A stretch of 64,000 nt of DNA from Brytella acorum (GTDB taxonomy: Bacteria; Pseudomonadota; Alphaproteobacteria; Acetobacterales; Acetobacteraceae): assembly GCF_029309905.1 (NCBI RefSeq), contig NZ_JARBJP010000006.1, positions 1 to 64,000 on the forward strand, written 5' to 3'. A model generated the notes under the pieces. That model searched no databases and was not told the DNA's origin. It saw only the letters and a program-made list of their open reading frames with translations. Every line of letters starts with the position of its first letter. The first letter of the stretch is position 1. This document shows, in pieces, positions 7,650-16,309 of the stretch. A program made the position numbers and the translations under genes.

Positions 7650-9662
7650 TCAGGCGTTCTCCCCGGCATTCAGCCCGATCCGCGGATCGCTGCGGCTGGG
7701 ACGCCCGGTTTCCATATGGCCAGCGAGCCGTACGATGACTTCACCGCTCGCTTCGTCCATTATGCTGAGGTCATACCAGTGATCGGCTGACGCAACGGCC
7801 ACGCTATGCGTCAGCGGGCCTTCCGATTTCGCGAAATGCGTCGACTGGTCGGCATAGTGGTTCCTGACGATGACTTTTGTCGGCGGCTTCATGAGCAAGC
7901 CGACGATATCTTTCTCCCGGTGCTCTGTCAGACGGATCGGAATGGCAGCGCTTTCATGGAAGAAACGGTAAAAGCCGTTCGGCGCCGTGATACTGACGGA
8001 TCCAGCGACGGGGATGAGCAGTTCATGCCCGGCGTCCAGCGTGTAATGACGTGTCCCCCCGTCGTCCCGAAGCCGGAATGTCGCGCCCTGCGGCCCGGAT
8101 ATGGCCAGCCGGACGGCCCGATCCGGTCGCTCCACGAGGTCGGCATGCAGGACATAGGGCAGGGCGCGCGAGAGGCGCTGGCCCGCTTCCTGGATCGGCA
8201 TCGTCTGCTCGGCCGGGATGACCGGGGGCGGCAGCTTGCAGGAGAGTTCCGTCTGGCTCCGGTAGCGCGCGGTGACCGGCAGGTCCGATGTCCACCGCGC
8301 ATCCGGATTTTTGAAGTCGAAGGCGGAGGTCAGATCGCCACAGACGGCCTTGCGCCATGGCGTGATATAGGGCGCTTCCACGCCGAAACGCGCTTCGAGG
8401 AAACGGAGCACGGAGGTGTGATCGAAAACCTGCGAGTTGACCCAGCCGCCTTTGGACCACGGCGAGATCATGAGTGCTGGCACGCGCGGCCCCAGCCCGA
8501 CGGGTTCCGCTCCGTAGGCCTCTCCCCGTGTCGAGACGGTGCCGCCACCTGCCGTCGGGTCGAGGGCTGGCACAGGCGGCGGAACATGATCGAAAAAACC
8601 GTCATTCTCGTCATAATTCAGGATGAAGACCGTTTTCGACCACACGTCCGGGTGGCGCACGAAAACGTCCATCAGCTGCGAGATCAGATGCTCTCCATAG
8701 CCCGGCGGAGCATCGGGATGTTCCGAAAGCGCGGAGGGCGGGACGATCCATGAAACCTGCGGCAAACGACCCGTGGCGACATCGTGTTCGAACGCTTCGA
8801 CAAGAAAGCGTCCTTCCGATGTCTGCATGTTTTTGGCGTTGGACCCTTCGACGATGTGTCGAGCGTTGCGATACTGCCAGGAATTCTGCGCGACACCCCG
8901 GAACGCCGCGAACGAGGCTAGCGGATTGTCGCCGAAATTATCGTATTCCTGATAGACCTTCCACGAGACGCCCGCTTTCTGCAGCCGTTCCGGGTAGGTC
9001 GTCCAGTTGAAGGGCGTGAAATCCGGCCGGTCATGGGCGATGTCGGCCGACCAGTTGCCGTCGTCCACATTCTCAATGGCCTGTTTGCCGCTGTTGCCGA
9101 CAGCCAGGCCGCTCGTGCCGCTGAAAAGGAAGAGCCGGTTGGGGTTGGTCGGGCCGAAGATCGAGGCGTGATAGGCGTCGCAGATCGTGAAAGCGTCGGC
9201 CAGGGCGTAGTAATAGGGGATTTCCGCGCGCGTGAAATATCCCATGGTCATGGGTGTCTTGCGGGGAACCCAGATGTTCCAGTCGTCCCACGCTCGCTGG
9301 GAGCCTTTCCAGCTATGGTCGAGGCTTTTCAGGCACGCGCTCGACGTGTGAGCGACCTCGAAGCGGAAGGGCAGGATTGCCTTCCCCTGTTCGTTCCGCT
9401 GCGCGAAAATCGATGTGCCATCCGGCTGATGTTCGGCGCGCGGGTCATCATAGCCACGGACGCCTCTGAGCGTTCCGAAGTAATGATCGAAGGATCGGTT
9501 TTCCTGCATGAGGATGACGACGTGTTCGACATCCTGGATGGTTCCGGTCCGGTTGTGCGCGGGAATGGCGAGAGCCTGACGCAGATTGAGGGGAAGCAGG
9601 CCTGCGGCCGTCGCGGACGCTCCGAGTTTGAGGAAATGGCGACGGCTACCGTTCTGACGCAT
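7650..9662 (-). CDS. Tat-exported phospholipase C / acid phosphatase family phosphoesterase
   Basis: A 670-residue phosphocholine-type (non-haemolytic) phospholipase C of the PLC/AcpA phosphoesterase family, cleaving phospholipid head groups outside the cytoplasm. It begins with a clear twin-arginine signal (SRRHFLKLGA, hydrophobic run, then AIPA). The catalytic start of the phosphoesterase domain, HVVILMQENRSFDHYFGTL, is intact with its Glu-Asn and His. Further metal and active-site blocks are FGPTNPNR, NYDENDGFFDHVPPP and LGPRVPALMISPWSKGG. The two C-terminal beta domains usual in bacterial PLC follow (about 480-670). The gene converges with the AcoR-like gene and diverges from the M28 peptidase. 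Such enzymes often serve phosphate scavenging, but no Pho box was identified. Confidence 0.9.
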   Translation of the reverse strand: MRQNGSRRHFLKLGASATAAGLLPLNLRQALAIPAHNRTGTIQDVEHVVILMQENRSFDHYFGTLRGVRGYDDPRAEHQPDGTSIFAQRNEQGKAILPFRFEVAHTSSACLKSLDHSWKGSQRAWDDWNIWVPRKTPMTMGYFTRAEIPYYYALADAFTICDAYHASIFGPTNPNRLFLFSGTSGLAVGNSGKQAIENVDDGNWSADIAHDRPDFTPFNWTTYPERLQKAGVSWKVYQEYDNFGDNPLASFAAFRGVAQNSWQYRNARHIVEGSNAKNMQTSEGRFLVEAFEHDVATGRLPQVSWIVPPSALSEHPDAPPGYGEHLISQLMDVFVRHPDVWSKTVFILNYDENDGFFDHVPPPVPALDPTAGGGTVSTRGEAYGAEPVGLGPRVPALMISPWSKGGWVNSQVFDHTSVLRFLEARFGVEAPYITPWRKAVCGDLTSAFDFKNPDARWTSDLPVTARYRSQTELSCKLPPPVIPAEQTMPIQEAGQRLSRALPYVLHADLVERPDRAVRLAISGPQGATFRLRDDGGTRHYTLDAGHELLIPVAGSVSITAPNGFYRFFHESAAIPIRLTEHREKDIVGLLMKPPTKVIVRNHYADQSTHFAKSEGPLTHSVAVASADHWYDLSIMDEASGEVIVRLAGHMETGRPSRSDPRIGLNAGENA

Positions 9663-9852
9663 CCTGAAGTCCTTACGCGATCTCGATCATCGAGCATGAT
9701 TTTACGCCTGCCCGCAACTCATGACGGGCGCACAGGCCGGGAAAGATTTTTTTTCGCTCCTGAAACGACAAGGGACTTGCCCGCTGCCGAAAGGTGTCGG
9801 ACGGTGATGCCACATCAGACGTATCCAGCAATGTGAAAGGTTCTTTGCAGTC

Positions 9853-11565
9853 ATGCGGCATTCGACTTCCCGGCGGACATATCTGGCCTGTGCGTGCGTG
9901 ATTGCCACCTTGGCCGTCTTTATGCCGCCTCAGGGCGGGCGTGCCGCCGAAATGCAGGCCGGCGCGTCGCTGCCGATCAGTCCCGCGCGCATGTCGGATA
10001 CGATGAAGGTGCTTTCCGACGACAGTTTCGAGGGGCGCGCGCCGGGAACGCCGGGGGAGGAGAAGACGGTTGCGTGGCTGATCGCGCAATACAAGGCGCT
10101 GGGGCTGGAACCGGGCGGCGAAAAAGGCGGCTGGACGCAGCAGGTTCCCATGATCCGCACCAAGCCTATGCTGAGCGGCACGATCGGCGCGCGCACCGGA
10201 AACAGGTCGCAGAGCTTCGTGCAGCTCCGCGATATCTGTCTCATGACCCGCCAGGATACGGACCGCATCCAGATCAAGGACGCCCCCATGGTCTTCGTGG
10301 GCTATGGGGTTTCGGCGCCGGAGCGGGGATGGGACGATTTCAAGGGCGTCGATCTCCGTGGCAAGATCGCCGTCATGCTCGTCAACGATCCCGATTTCGA
10401 GGCGCAGCCCGGTGAACCGGTCAGCGGACGTTTCGGCGGCAAGGCGATGACATATTACGGGCGCTGGACATATAAATACGAAGAAGCCGCGCGGCGCGGC
10501 GCTGTCGGTGCGCTCATCATTCATGACACGCCCGGCGCTTCCTATCCCTGGAGCACGGTCGTCGCGCCGCATGGCGAGATCTATGACAACGTGCAGGACG
10601 CCGACGCACCCAAACCCGTTCCCTTGCAGGGATGGCTGGAAGGCGATGCCGCCACTCGGCTCTTTCAGCAGGCTGGCCTGGATCTGGCGAAGCTGCGCGT
10701 GGCGGCGCGATCGCCGGACTTCCGGCCGGTTTCTCTGAAAAAAACCCGCTTTTCCGTGGACGTTCCTGTGGAGAGGCAGCACCTCACGAGCCAGAACGTG
10801 ATCGGCAGGATCACGGGCGCGCGATACCCGGACGAGACGGTCATGTTCGGCGCGCACTGGGATGCGTTCGGCAAGACCGTAAGGCCGGACGGGCAGGTCG
10901 AGATCCGACATGGCGCGATCGACGATGGATCTGGCGTCGCCGCGGTCCTTGAAATCGCACGCGCGTTCAAGGCGGAGCCGAAACCCGCACGGACAGTCAT
11001 GTTCGCGTCCTGGACTGGTGAGGAACGCGGTCTGCTCGGATCGCTGTGGTACACGCAGCATCCTCTGGCCCCGCTGGAGAAGACGGCCGCCAACCTGACC
11101 ATGGATGTCTTGCAGATGGCCGGACCGGCCAGGAATGCCTTCATCATCGGTCCGGGACAGGATACGTTGCAGGACGATTTCGCAAAGGCCGCTCTGGAGC
11201 AGGGGCGTCAGACACAGCCTGAGGCGATGCCCGAGCGCGGCGCGTTCTATCGTGCCGATCACTTGCCGTTTGCGCGCGTCGGCGTTCCCGTTCTGGCGGT
11301 CATGGACATGGCGGGTGCATTCGATCTGCTGAATGGCGGTACGCAGGCAGGGGCCAGGTGGCTCAAGGATTACATGGTCTGCTATCATCAGCCCTGCGAT
11401 GCCTGGAGCGCCAGTTGGGATGTGCGCGGCGCGGCGCAGGATGCCGCAGCTGTCTGGAAAGTGGGACAGATGGTCGCCAATTCCCATGACTGGCCGACGT
11501 GGAAACCCGGCTCGGAGTTTGCCGCTATGCGTGCGAAAAGCGCGGCGTCGAGAGGGGCGCCGTAA
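9853..11565 (+). CDS. Exported M28-family zinc peptidase with PA domain
   Basis: A 570-residue aminopeptidase-like enzyme. The N-terminus is a signal peptide ending near GRAAEM. A protease-associated insert (about 130-250) lies within the peptidase fold. The M28 metal set is visible: His335 with Asp337 in GAHWDAFG, Asp357/Asp358 in IDDGSG, and Glu390/Glu391 in TGEERG, with a late histidine in CYHQPCD. It therefore probably trims peptides in the periplasm or medium. The start has an AAGG-type signal about 10 bases upstream (GAAAGGTTC). It converges with the TonB receptor gene, 18 bases apart, and diverges from the phospholipase gene across 190 bases. Confidence 0.9.
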   Translation: MRHSTSRRTYLACACVIATLAVFMPPQGGRAAEMQAGASLPISPARMSDTMKVLSDDSFEGRAPGTPGEEKTVAWLIAQYKALGLEPGGEKGGWTQQVPMIRTKPMLSGTIGARTGNRSQSFVQLRDICLMTRQDTDRIQIKDAPMVFVGYGVSAPERGWDDFKGVDLRGKIAVMLVNDPDFEAQPGEPVSGRFGGKAMTYYGRWTYKYEEAARRGAVGALIIHDTPGASYPWSTVVAPHGEIYDNVQDADAPKPVPLQGWLEGDAATRLFQQAGLDLAKLRVAARSPDFRPVSLKKTRFSVDVPVERQHLTSQNVIGRITGARYPDETVMFGAHWDAFGKTVRPDGQVEIRHGAIDDGSGVAAVLEIARAFKAEPKPARTVMFASWTGEERGLLGSLWYTQHPLAPLEKTAANLTMDVLQMAGPARNAFIIGPGQDTLQDDFAKAALEQGRQTQPEAMPERGAFYRADHLPFARVGVPVLAVMDMAGAFDLLNGGTQAGARWLKDYMVCYHQPCDAWSASWDVRGAAQDAAAVWKVGQMVANSHDWPTWKPGSEFAAMRAKSAASRGAP

Positions 11566-11573
11566 GGGCGCCC
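11555..11573. terminator. GC hairpin between convergent genes
   Basis: GGGCGCC and GGCGCCC pair across a 5-base loop spanning the M28 stop codon. It may terminate either convergent gene. No T-run follows on either side. Confidence 0.4.
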
Positions 11574-11583
11574 GCCCGGTTCG

Positions 11584-14013
11584 TCAGAAGCCCGTGGAGA
11601 CGGATACCACAAGTCCGAAGCCGCCGCCGATCGTGTAGACGGGCGAGCTGCCCTTGACCGTGGAGCCGAAAACACCTCTCGTCGTTTGGGCATTGAGGCC
11701 ACCGCCTCCGGCAGCAAGATACTTGTTGTCGCTGATATTCTGGGCGTTGACCTGCACCTGCGGGTATTTTGCGATCCAGAGTTTCTTGAAACGATAGCCG
11801 AGCGTAACGTTGCCGATCGCGTAGGCGGGCATTTTCTCGTCATTCATGTAGGTCGCATATTGTGAACCGACATAGCTCATATATCCGTTGGCGAAGAAAT
11901 GTCCGTCATCGTAGGACAGCCCGACATTGACCGTATATTCCGGGCTGTTGATGGCGATCTTGCCTTTCGTCGGCAGGTATTCCAGTCCCTTGGGCAGATT
12001 GTTGTCCGTGGTCGCATGGAGGTACTGGAACGATACATAGGGGCTGAAGCCGTGCCAGGGGCGAAGGCCGAGCGCGAACTGCGCGCCGCGCGAGGTCTGT
12101 CCGCCCGCGTTCATGTATTGTGAAACAAGCCTGCCGTTGATGTAGCTCGATACGGAACTCTGACGGTTGGTCATGTTGTAGTTGAACAGCGAAGCCGTCA
12201 CATTGATCAGGCCCGTATGACGATAACCAAGTTCCTCCGAAATTGAATATTCCGCTTTCAGATTGGTGGAATGGGAGAGATCCTGCGTCGGTGACTCCGC
12301 GTCCCAGTAATTGCCGTAAACGAGAATGCCCTGCGGCTCCTTGAAGGCCGTCGCCGCGTCGAGATAGATCTGGTCGTTGGGCGTCAACTGATAGCTTGCT
12401 GAAACCTGCGGCAGGGGCTGGGCATCGTTTCGGCCGTAATTGTAATCGTCGCCCGGGATCAGGTTCGTCGATTTGTAGGACATCATGACGAATTTCAGGC
12501 CCGCATTAAGCGTCAGCCTGTCATGAAACAGCTTGTAAGTGTCGGATACGAACAGAGAGTTCACCTGCTGTATCAGGTGAATATTGAACTGCATGAGCGG
12601 TGTGCCGTATTGATCCTTGATCGGATACTTGCCCCACCAGTTCGTCGCCGTGCCGTCCTCGCCGATGGCAGCCATGGGCGATTTCTCTGTCTGATCGTAA
12701 TAATTGTACCAGTATCCGACCTCGAGTTCGTTGTGCCCGGCTTTCCAGGACAGCGAGTTGTTGAAACCCGCGGTATGCTGGTTCCAGACGTCGATTCCCA
12801 GCACCGGCGCCACGCCGTCGACCGCACCTGGAATATTGAGATTTCCGGTGGGTCGCGTGCCGTTATAGCCGTATTCGGTCTGGGTCATGCCATTATTGCC
12901 GGCGCCGTGGATGTGCATGTAGTAGGGCGCCGACTTGAACGTCAGCCCATGACCGAGATTGAAGACCAGCGGCGCTCCGATAATGACGGAATGCTGCTGG
13001 CTCATGTTCAGCTTCCAGTAGTTGTAGTCGCCCGGCGTATAAGTCGGATCGTAATAGGCGCCCGAGCGCCCCGTCGTTTTCCACTGCGCCATCGTTAGGC
13101 TCAGGAAGGATGGCGTGCTCTGCTGCGTGTAGGACATGAAGACGCGTGCGCTGTTGCCGTCGCCCCATTCCTTGACGGCCTTGGCGTCCACATGAGAGCG
13201 GCGGTTGCGTCCCGGTCCCATCCACATGGCGTTCGTGCCGTAGGAATAGGACGCGAAGGTCTTGATGCCGCTATGGCCGATTTCACCGGAGTCCAGACGT
13301 ATGAATTCCCGTGCGAGCTGGTGATTGCCGTAGGACAGATCGATCTTCCCGCCGAAATGTTCGGCGGGATCGGACAGGTATTCTTTGATGGACCCGGCGA
13401 TGGCATTGTAAAGCGGCAGCGATATGTCGGCCACGCCCTGCTGGACCGTCAGCTTCTGGATGTTTTCCGTGTCCGCCGCCTCGGATGTGAACGGCGTGTA
13501 GTGTGACGGATCGGCGACGGGGATATCCTCGAGCGTGAAGCCCACGGATGTCTGGCCAAGGCCGCGCATGGTGAAGCTGCTCTGGTCCGACTGGCCGAAA
13601 GCGTCGGCGTTCGAGAGCGTCAGACCCGGCGTATACTGGATCAGGGATAGGGGATTGCTCGTCGGCGCCTGCTTGGCGATGAAATCGCGCGTGACGGATT
13701 GCTGGGCTCTGGCCGCGGTTTCAGGGGGAAGAAGACCGCCGCCGGGCGTGGTGTTCGTCACGCCGTTCGAACTTCCGATTCCACCGACGACCCGAATGTT
13801 TTCTGTCGTAGGCTTTGCAATTTTGATCGCTTTTGATTGCTTTTGCGATGCCCGATCTGCCTTTTTCGTATCCGTTCCCGTGCGCGGCTTCTCCGCCGCA
13901 TAGGCGAGACGAACGGGAAGGGTCACGCCCGAAAAAATGGGAAGAAGGCTCGCGCTTATGAGAAAGAAGCATCTTTTCCGCATGGGAGGCCGCGACATTC
14001 CAAAGGCAGGCAT
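11584..14013 (-). CDS. TonB-dependent outer-membrane receptor
   Basis: An 809-residue outer-membrane gated channel powered by TonB. After a signal peptide (MRKRCFFLISASLLP ... AYAAE) comes a low-complexity lysine-rich stretch, then a plug domain (about 100-240). The plug has the QYTPGLTLSNADAFG and FTMRGLGQTSVGFTLEDIPV motifs. The remainder is an aromatic-rich beta barrel ending in VSVSTGF with the terminal phenylalanine expected for BAM-dependent insertion. The start at 14013 has GGAG 8 bases upstream; ATG 13983 has none. The substrate is not readable from sequence. It is divergent from the amino-sugar kinase operon across 347 bases, so an amino-sugar or glycan ligand is possible but unproven. 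Confidence 0.9.
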   Translation of the reverse strand: MPAFGMSRPPMRKRCFFLISASLLPIFSGVTLPVRLAYAAEKPRTGTDTKKADRASQKQSKAIKIAKPTTENIRVVGGIGSSNGVTNTTPGGGLLPPETAARAQQSVTRDFIAKQAPTSNPLSLIQYTPGLTLSNADAFGQSDQSSFTMRGLGQTSVGFTLEDIPVADPSHYTPFTSEAADTENIQKLTVQQGVADISLPLYNAIAGSIKEYLSDPAEHFGGKIDLSYGNHQLAREFIRLDSGEIGHSGIKTFASYSYGTNAMWMGPGRNRRSHVDAKAVKEWGDGNSARVFMSYTQQSTPSFLSLTMAQWKTTGRSGAYYDPTYTPGDYNYWKLNMSQQHSVIIGAPLVFNLGHGLTFKSAPYYMHIHGAGNNGMTQTEYGYNGTRPTGNLNIPGAVDGVAPVLGIDVWNQHTAGFNNSLSWKAGHNELEVGYWYNYYDQTEKSPMAAIGEDGTATNWWGKYPIKDQYGTPLMQFNIHLIQQVNSLFVSDTYKLFHDRLTLNAGLKFVMMSYKSTNLIPGDDYNYGRNDAQPLPQVSASYQLTPNDQIYLDAATAFKEPQGILVYGNYWDAESPTQDLSHSTNLKAEYSISEELGYRHTGLINVTASLFNYNMTNRQSSVSSYINGRLVSQYMNAGGQTSRGAQFALGLRPWHGFSPYVSFQYLHATTDNNLPKGLEYLPTKGKIAINSPEYTVNVGLSYDDGHFFANGYMSYVGSQYATYMNDEKMPAYAIGNVTLGYRFKKLWIAKYPQVQVNAQNISDNKYLAAGGGGLNAQTTRGVFGSTVKGSSPVYTIGGGFGLVVSVSTGF

Positions 14014-14220
14014 AGAGGAAGCTCCATGATTTGAGAAGAAAATGTGTCATGGGCAAGCATACGATTGCAATACCAAAACGACCAATCCCGATCATAAAAA
14101 TGACGCTATAAAATTTCATCATCTATTTTAGGAGCTTAACGTCTTGTCGGATGTGCGCGACTCACTGAATATGGGCCGATATCGTCCTGATGATCGTCAT
14201 CGGAAGCCTATGACTTTTGT

Positions 14221-14239
14221 GATCTGATCGAATCAGATC
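14221..14239. promoter_or_regulatory. 19-bp perfect dyad, candidate operator of the amino-sugar operon
   Basis: GATCTGAT and ATCAGATC are separated by CGA. The dyad ends ten bases before a TTGACA at 14249, about 120 bases before the kinase ATG. This position suits a regulator acting just upstream of the promoter. No regulator gene is adjacent, so the protein is unknown. Confidence 0.5.
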
Positions 14240-14248
14240 GTTTAGTTC

Positions 14249-14277
14249 TTGACAGGGCGGAGGCAGATCGGAATGTT
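14249..14277 (+). promoter_or_regulatory. Possible sigma-70 promoter of the amino-sugar operon
   Basis: TTGACA at 14249-14254 is an exact -35 hexamer. Seventeen bases later AATGTT is only a weak -10 match, so this is tentative. Confidence 0.3.
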
Positions 14278-14360
14278 CGACCGTTGAGTCAGATTGCGGG
14301 CGCGATGAGGAGATCCATGGTTCGACACCCGATCCATTTCAGTGCCGTCGGGCGTCTGGC

Positions 14361-15296
14361 ATGACGGAAGTTCTGGGCCTTGACGGGGGTGGAACCAAGA
14401 CGATTGCCGTCGTGGCGCGGCAGGACGCTTCGATTGCGCAGGTCGTTCGAGGCGGCGGCATCAATCCGTTCGACGGTGACGCATGGATTGGTCGTTTTTC
14501 GGAGTTGCTCGGCCGGATCCGGAAGCCTGTCGCCGCCGCGGCGCTCGGTCTGCCGGGTTATGGCGAAGACGTGCGGCTGACCGCGATGCAGGATGCGCGG
14601 GTCATGGATCTCCCGCATGGCCTTGCGACGACGGTGAACGATGTCGAACTCGCCTGTTTCGGCGCGTTCGCTGGCGGGGCCGGGATTCTTCTGCTGGCAG
14701 GTACAGGGTCCATGGCCTGGCGTCGTGGTGTGGATGGTCAGTCGGCGCGTGTGGGCGGCTGGGGGTCTCTGTTCGGCGACGAGGGCAGCGCGTACTGGAT
14801 CGGACGCCAAGCCCTCGCGCTGCTGTCACGGGGGCTCGACCGCCGCGCCAATGTCCCGGCGCGTGATATGATGGCGCTTCTTGGTCTGCTGGGCGGTCGC
14901 GCTGGCGACGAGCCGGCGCGCGTGCTTCTGGGCTGGTATGCGTCGCTGACAGCGCCGCGTCAGCAGGTGGCGCGGCTCGCTGAAGGCATTGACGGTCTGG
15001 CGAGACAGGGACACATCACGGCGCGGGATTTGATGGATGCGGCCGCAGAGCAACTGGCGACGCATCTCAGGGTTCTGATGGCGGAACAGTCGATGCCCTG
15101 GAGTTACGGAGGGAGCGTCTTTCGCAGTATCGGCGTCCGCGACCGTTTGGAAAACGAATTTGGACCCGCGGTTCCTCCGAGACTGCCTCCGGTCGGCGGT
15201 GGTGTCCTGAAAGCCGCGCTTTCGGCGGGCTGGGTCGTGGATGATCCGTGGATCGAACGCCTGAGTGGCAATCTTGCCGCCGAGGGCATCATCTAG
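14361..15296 (+). CDS. BadF/BadG-type N-acetylglucosamine/amino-sugar kinase
   Basis: A 311-residue ATP-dependent sugar kinase of the BadF/BadG/BcrA ATPase superfamily, the fold of N-acetylglucosamine kinases. The phosphate-1 loop LGLDGGGTKTIAVV opens the protein. The phosphate-2/adenosine regions include VNDVELACFGAF, LLLAGTGSMAW and GGWGSLFGDEGSAYWIGRQAL, the block typical of GlcNAc kinase. It probably phosphorylates an amino sugar at O6 in the cytoplasm. It is first of four co-directional genes, 59 bases before the SIS gene. A substrate of GlcNAc, GalNAc or free hexosamine cannot be told from the sequence. Confidence 0.85.
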   Translation: MTEVLGLDGGGTKTIAVVARQDASIAQVVRGGGINPFDGDAWIGRFSELLGRIRKPVAAAALGLPGYGEDVRLTAMQDARVMDLPHGLATTVNDVELACFGAFAGGAGILLLAGTGSMAWRRGVDGQSARVGGWGSLFGDEGSAYWIGRQALALLSRGLDRRANVPARDMMALLGLLGGRAGDEPARVLLGWYASLTAPRQQVARLAEGIDGLARQGHITARDLMDAAAEQLATHLRVLMAEQSMPWSYGGSVFRSIGVRDRLENEFGPAVPPRLPPVGGGVLKAALSAGWVVDDPWIERLSGNLAAEGII

Positions 15297-15355
15297 ACTG
15301 AACAGGATGAACCGGTCGGCCTCACTGCCGATCGGAATGACGGGGAGTTACAGAA

Positions 15356-16309
15356 ATGAATGCGACAGAGCGTGGAATTCGGGAGCAGTTCGCCCTTTGG
15401 AACGCGGCGCCGCAGGAGCGTGTCGCGCCGCTGCCCGAGAAGATGCAGGTCGTCGTCGGATGCGGAACGTCCGTCCATATCGCGGACTCGATCGCGGCCG
15501 GGCTGAACGAGCGGGGACGTCTCGCCCGGGCGGTTCCAGGCAATGAATGGACGCGCCGGTCAAGTGATTACGTGCCGTCTGGCCTTCCCGTCGAGGTGGT
15601 GGCGCTCTCGCGCAGTGGCGAGTCGACCGAAACCGTGGCCGCGGCCCGCTTCAGCCGCGCTTCGGGCGTGCCTGTGCTTGGCATTACCTGTGCGCCGGGC
15701 AGCACGCTTTCGCGGGAATCGGACCGGCTGATCGAGGTTGATACGCACGCCGAAGAAGGCATCGTCATGACGGCGTCCGCCAGTCTGATGCTGCTGATCG
15801 GCCTGCGTTACGCGGGCTTCTCGATCGGAACGGATACGACGGCCGCCGCGGAAGCCCTCCTCAAGGCCGCCGATCCCGCCATCAGGGAACTGATCGAGGG
15901 GCGTTCGCACTTCGTCTTTCTCGGTGGCGGGAGCTATTATGGCGTAGCCCGTGAGGGCGCGCTGAAAATGCAGGAAATGAGCCTCAGCCAGAGCGAGGCG
16001 CACCATCCGCTCGAATATCGCCACGGTCCGATCAGTCTGATCGACGAGCGCTCGCTGGTCGTGTTGATGTATCATCCCGAAACCCGCAAAGAAGAGAGCG
16101 TTCTCGCGGAGGAACTGATCTCCAAGGGCGCGCGGGTCCTGGGGCTTGGCGGTCCCGGCACGGTGTCCTTCGATGTCGGCGGCGATGTCGGGGCGGGGCC
16201 GCTGGTCTGCCTGCCCGTTCTTCAGCTTCTGGGCGAATATGTCGCGCGCATGAAGGGGCTCGATACCCTGGCGCCCCGGCACCTGACGAAGGTCGTGACC
16301 ATTGCCTGA
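15356..16309 (+). CDS. AgaS-like double-SIS sugar-phosphate isomerase/deaminase
   Basis: A 317-residue protein with two SIS (sugar isomerase) domains, the family of AgaS and of the isomerase half of GlmS. The first SIS contains VVVGCGTSVHIAD and the serine-rich phosphate loop ALSRSGESTETV. The second has FLGGGSYYGVAREGALKMQEMSLSQSEA. The glutaminase domain of GlmS is absent, so it should act in the catabolic direction, for example galactosamine-6-P to tagatose-6-P plus ammonia. GGGGAG lies 9 bases before the ATG. It overlaps the next gene by 8 bases, showing translational coupling. Confidence 0.85.
   Translation: MNATERGIREQFALWNAAPQERVAPLPEKMQVVVGCGTSVHIADSIAAGLNERGRLARAVPGNEWTRRSSDYVPSGLPVEVVALSRSGESTETVAAARFSRASGVPVLGITCAPGSTLSRESDRLIEVDTHAEEGIVMTASASLMLLIGLRYAGFSIGTDTTAAAEALLKAADPAIRELIEGRSHFVFLGGGSYYGVAREGALKMQEMSLSQSEAHHPLEYRHGPISLIDERSLVVLMYHPETRKEESVLAEELISKGARVLGLGGPGTVSFDVGGDVGAGPLVCLPVLQLLGEYVARMKGLDTLAPRHLTKVVTIA

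Larger units (their letters stand above)
14014..14360. other. 347-base divergent regulatory region
   Basis: No gene. It separates the TonB receptor from the amino-sugar operon. The stretch beside the receptor is AT-rich. It holds a perfect dyad at 14221-14239 and a TTGACA hexamer at 14249-14254. Confidence 0.6.

Noticed and set aside
9673-11487. A 604-codon open frame on the minus strand
   Set aside because: It mirrors the M28 peptidase gene, which has a signal peptide and all metal ligands. The antisense protein shows only GC-rich shadow composition and no family motif.
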